The translations under genes and the position numbers were made by a program. Positions 62,230 to 64,000 of a stretch of 64,000 bases of DNA are shown in pieces. Position 1 is the stretch's first letter, and each line of letters starts with the position of its first letter. Under the pieces are notes generated by a model. The model was given only the letters and a program-made list of their open reading frames with translations. It was not told the DNA's origin and did not search any database. Source of the DNA: Neovahlkampfia damariscottae (taxonomy: Eukaryota > Heterolobosea > Selenaionea > Neovahlkampfiida > Neovahlkampfiidae); assembly GCA_016618085.1 (NCBI GenBank), contig JABLTG010000074.1:30514-94513 (forward strand). Direction: 5' to 3'.

Positions 62230-64000
62230 TTATAAGTCAAAATCTCCAAAGTATGAATAAATATTCGGATTCATGTATTGTTGAAGTTTATCATTATCAA
62301 TTACAATTAAATCTTCCCAAAGTAAAATTTTCTCTTTTTGAGTATCATTTATTTTTCCATTTGTAATGAATACATAAATTTTTTCATAATTCTCAAAATG
62401 ATTTTCCATCTTTTTATGCATACTTTCATACCAATTAATAGGATTTTTTTCTGTTTCTTCTTCACTTGTATGTTTATATTGAATAAATATCAAATAATCA
62501 GAATAATCTTCATATGGACTTTCAATAAATAATCTTCTATCAAATCTTGGATGATTTAATGAGAACTGGAATACATATTTAAAAAAATCTTTTGTTGTCA
62601 ATTTTTTTTTTCTTTTTGTTATGAGAATTGGTTTATTTTTTGAATGATATATCAACTTGTTATTCTTTAATTCAACGAAAGATTTGGTTTCTAATGCATA
62701 TCTCCTTTCATTGTAATTAAATTGGAGTTCTAAAACATCGTTATTGGCGTAACCTTGAAAAATATCTTTCATCTTAGGTAATTCTTTGGATTCAATATCT
62801 TTTCTAAAATGAAATAATAATGATATTCTAAATAAATCTATTTTTTCAAATAATTGCCATGTTATTGATGTTTTTAAATCTGGTAATAAATCGAAAGGTA
62901 AAATTGAAGTGTATTCACATAATTTTTTGAATATAAAATGAGAAGTAAATACTCTGCCATTTATTTGATGTAAAATTCCTTTTTCAACAAATTTATAAGT
63001 CAATTGGATATGTTTATTTTCTAGGTCAGTATATTGAAGATTAGAAAATAATATTAAAAGTAAATCATTTGAATATTTTTTTGTTTCATCATCTAATATC
63101 ACATTTCTCATTTTATTATAACATTCATTCATAAATTCAATATCAATTTGAATTTCACTTTGAGTGTTTCCTTGAAGTTCATTAAAATAATTTATAAAAA
63201 TATTAATTCCTTTTTCTAAATCTCTTGGAATTAAAGAACATAATATCCAAAATCTATAAAATTCACTTTTAATATTTTTATTTTCATATTGAATAATTTT
63301 TTCATCTTTTAATATTTTTTTTAATGTTTCAATGGTAAATGAATCTAATTTAAACTCATAAAAACCATATTCAGTTAGAAGAAATTTAATATCATTAATT
63401 TTTGTTCCTCCAATACTTGGTATTAAAATTAAATTATAATCTTCAATTCTATCTTTTCTTCCCCAAATATATGATCCAATATTATTTCTGATATCTTTCC
63501 ATTCTCCTTCAACTCTATTTAACGTATATTGTATTTCATCTAAATTGATAATAATTGGTGTATATCCATTAATGTTTTTTTTTCTGTTATATTCATTGAT
63601 ATAATCATTTAAAAAATCTAATACAATACTTAACTCAAAAACACCAGAATTTGAATAAATTTCAAAATTATTTTCAATTTGAAATTCTTCAATTTTTTCA
63701 TTTCTAAAAAATCTACTAAATATTCTAATACCAAGTATATCATTTGGATCTTTACTTTCTTTGACAATAATTTTATCACCATTAAAAAAATCAATATAAA
63801 TTTGTAAAGTATTTTGAAATTCTGGATATTTTTTTGAATCAATGTTTAATAAAATATTTCTTAATTCTAATAAAGATCTTGTTTTTCCCATTCCTGAACC
63901 TCCAATATGTAATAAATATTTTATATCTTGTTTGCTGTATGTTCCATTTTTAAATCTTTTAATTAAATCTAAATTTTCAATTGCTGATTTTTTAGCAACT
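62230..64000 (-). CDS. RHS/Crinkler-type P-loop ATPase with possible C-terminal nuclease domain (5' end outside window)
   Basis: The frame is open to the right edge, so the N-terminus is missing; at least 589 codons are present. The Walker A motif is IGGSGMGKT (near 63880-63910), followed by RSLLELRNIL. A Walker B-like strand IIINLDEIQ lies about 120 residues later. This is the layout of the ATPase domain in retrotransposon-hot-spot (RHS) and Crinkler-type proteins. The C-terminus (ALETKSFVELKNNK, DYSDYLIFIQYKHTSE) resembles the restriction-endonuclease-fold domains often fused to it (a D...ExK/QxK pattern), but this is weak. Such genes are often linked to recombination or mobile DNA; the broken receptor copy next to it fits. 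Confidence 0.7.
   Translation of the reverse strand, partial: VAKKSAIENLDLIKRFKNGTYSKQDIKYLLHIGGSGMGKTRSLLELRNILLNIDSKKYPEFQNTLQIYIDFFNGDKIIVKESKDPNDILGIRIFSRFFRNEKIEEFQIENNFEIYSNSGVFELSIVLDFLNDYINEYNRKKNINGYTPIIINLDEIQYTLNRVEGEWKDIRNNIGSYIWGRKDRIEDYNLILIPSIGGTKINDIKFLLTEYGFYEFKLDSFTIETLKKILKDEKIIQYENKNIKSEFYRFWILCSLIPRDLEKGINIFINYFNELQGNTQSEIQIDIEFMNECYNKMRNVILDDETKKYSNDLLLILFSNLQYTDLENKHIQLTYKFVEKGILHQINGRVFTSHFIFKKLCEYTSILPFDLLPDLKTSITWQLFEKIDLFRISLLFHFRKDIESKELPKMKDIFQGYANNDVLELQFNYNERRYALETKSFVELKNNKLIYHSKNKPILITKRKKKLTTKDFFKYVFQFSLNHPRFDRRLFIESPYEDYSDYLIFIQYKHTSEEETEKNPINWYESMHKKMENHFENYEKIYVFITNGKINDTQKEKILLWEDLIVIDNDKLQQYMNPNIYSYFGDFDL

Noticed and set aside
62014-62235. Plus-strand reading frame of 73 codons ending in a Ser/Phe run
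   Set aside because: The Ser/Phe run is the antisense of an acidic Glu/Lys stretch on the minus strand; no ATG context, motif or CCAAT box supports it.
63880-63891. ATG of MGKT as start of the RHS/Crinkler-type gene
   Set aside because: It lies inside the Walker A motif and the frame is open upstream to the window edge.
1-64000. tRNA, rRNA genes, CRISPR arrays
   Set aside because: I scanned gaps for T-loop motifs and regular short repeats and found none; a covariance-model search could still find an snRNA or a divergent tRNA.

Overview
The window is eukaryotic nuclear DNA: about 41 protein genes plus two broken copies in 64 kb, strongly AT-rich (roughly a quarter to 30% GC by eye), with standard stop codons and spliceosomal GT-AG introns of only 26-45 nt. 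Gene gaps are usually 10-250 bp and convergent genes can touch or overlap. Complex I (NDUFS4), an OXLD1-like protein and a beta-oxidation enzyme point to an aerobic mitochondrion. DUF4116 repeat proteins, RGS receptors, dynactin/actin-type genes and an RHS/Crinkler-type gene suggest a free-living amoeboid or flagellate protist. A heterolobosean is one possibility, but nothing here fixes the lineage.

Layout. 0-16 kb: housekeeping genes in both orientations (partial ankyrin protein, eIF3b, DUF202 protein, ELO elongase, DUF4116 protein, gamma-glutamylcyclotransferase, M50B-like peptidase, a small secreted protein, a TFIIIC WD40/zinc-finger subunit, NDUFS4, secreted carboxylesterase, TAF13, an ankyrin-glutaminase pseudoenzyme). 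16-34 kb: exportin-T, archaemetzincin, a tail-anchored protein, a 2254-residue surface protein of about 20 bacterial-type repeats ending in a von Willebrand A domain, a tail-anchored trifunctional-enzyme alpha homologue with a damaged dehydrogenase site, a frameshifted wax-ester-synthase gene and CDC123. 34-51 kb: a multi-pass membrane protein, nitrobindin, actin/Arp1-like protein, BTB-MATH protein, OXLD1, ELMO protein, USP39, two adjacent disordered paralogues, dienelactone hydrolase, Trk/HKT transporter, RBX1, a cytosolic vWA protein and an armadillo protein. 51-64 kb is the accessory end: a divergent DUF4116 pair, a tandem array of DOMON-7TM-RGS receptors (three intact, one fragment), a degenerate 0.6-kb stretch, and an RHS/Crinkler-type P-loop ATPase running off the right edge.

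Patterns across the window: (i) a CCAAT box, in either orientation, lies within about 75 nt upstream of 37 of the 41 start codons I could place; (ii) more than 60 introns, all 26-45 nt, with coding exons as short as 5, 23, 26 and 28 nt fixed by protein homology; (iii) several pseudoenzymes beside intact housekeeping genes. The strongest candidates for something undescribed are the DOMON-7TM-RGS receptor array and the repeat-vWA surface protein. Exon boundaries were inferred by eye from frame, splice signals and recalled family motifs; no transcript data or searches were available.
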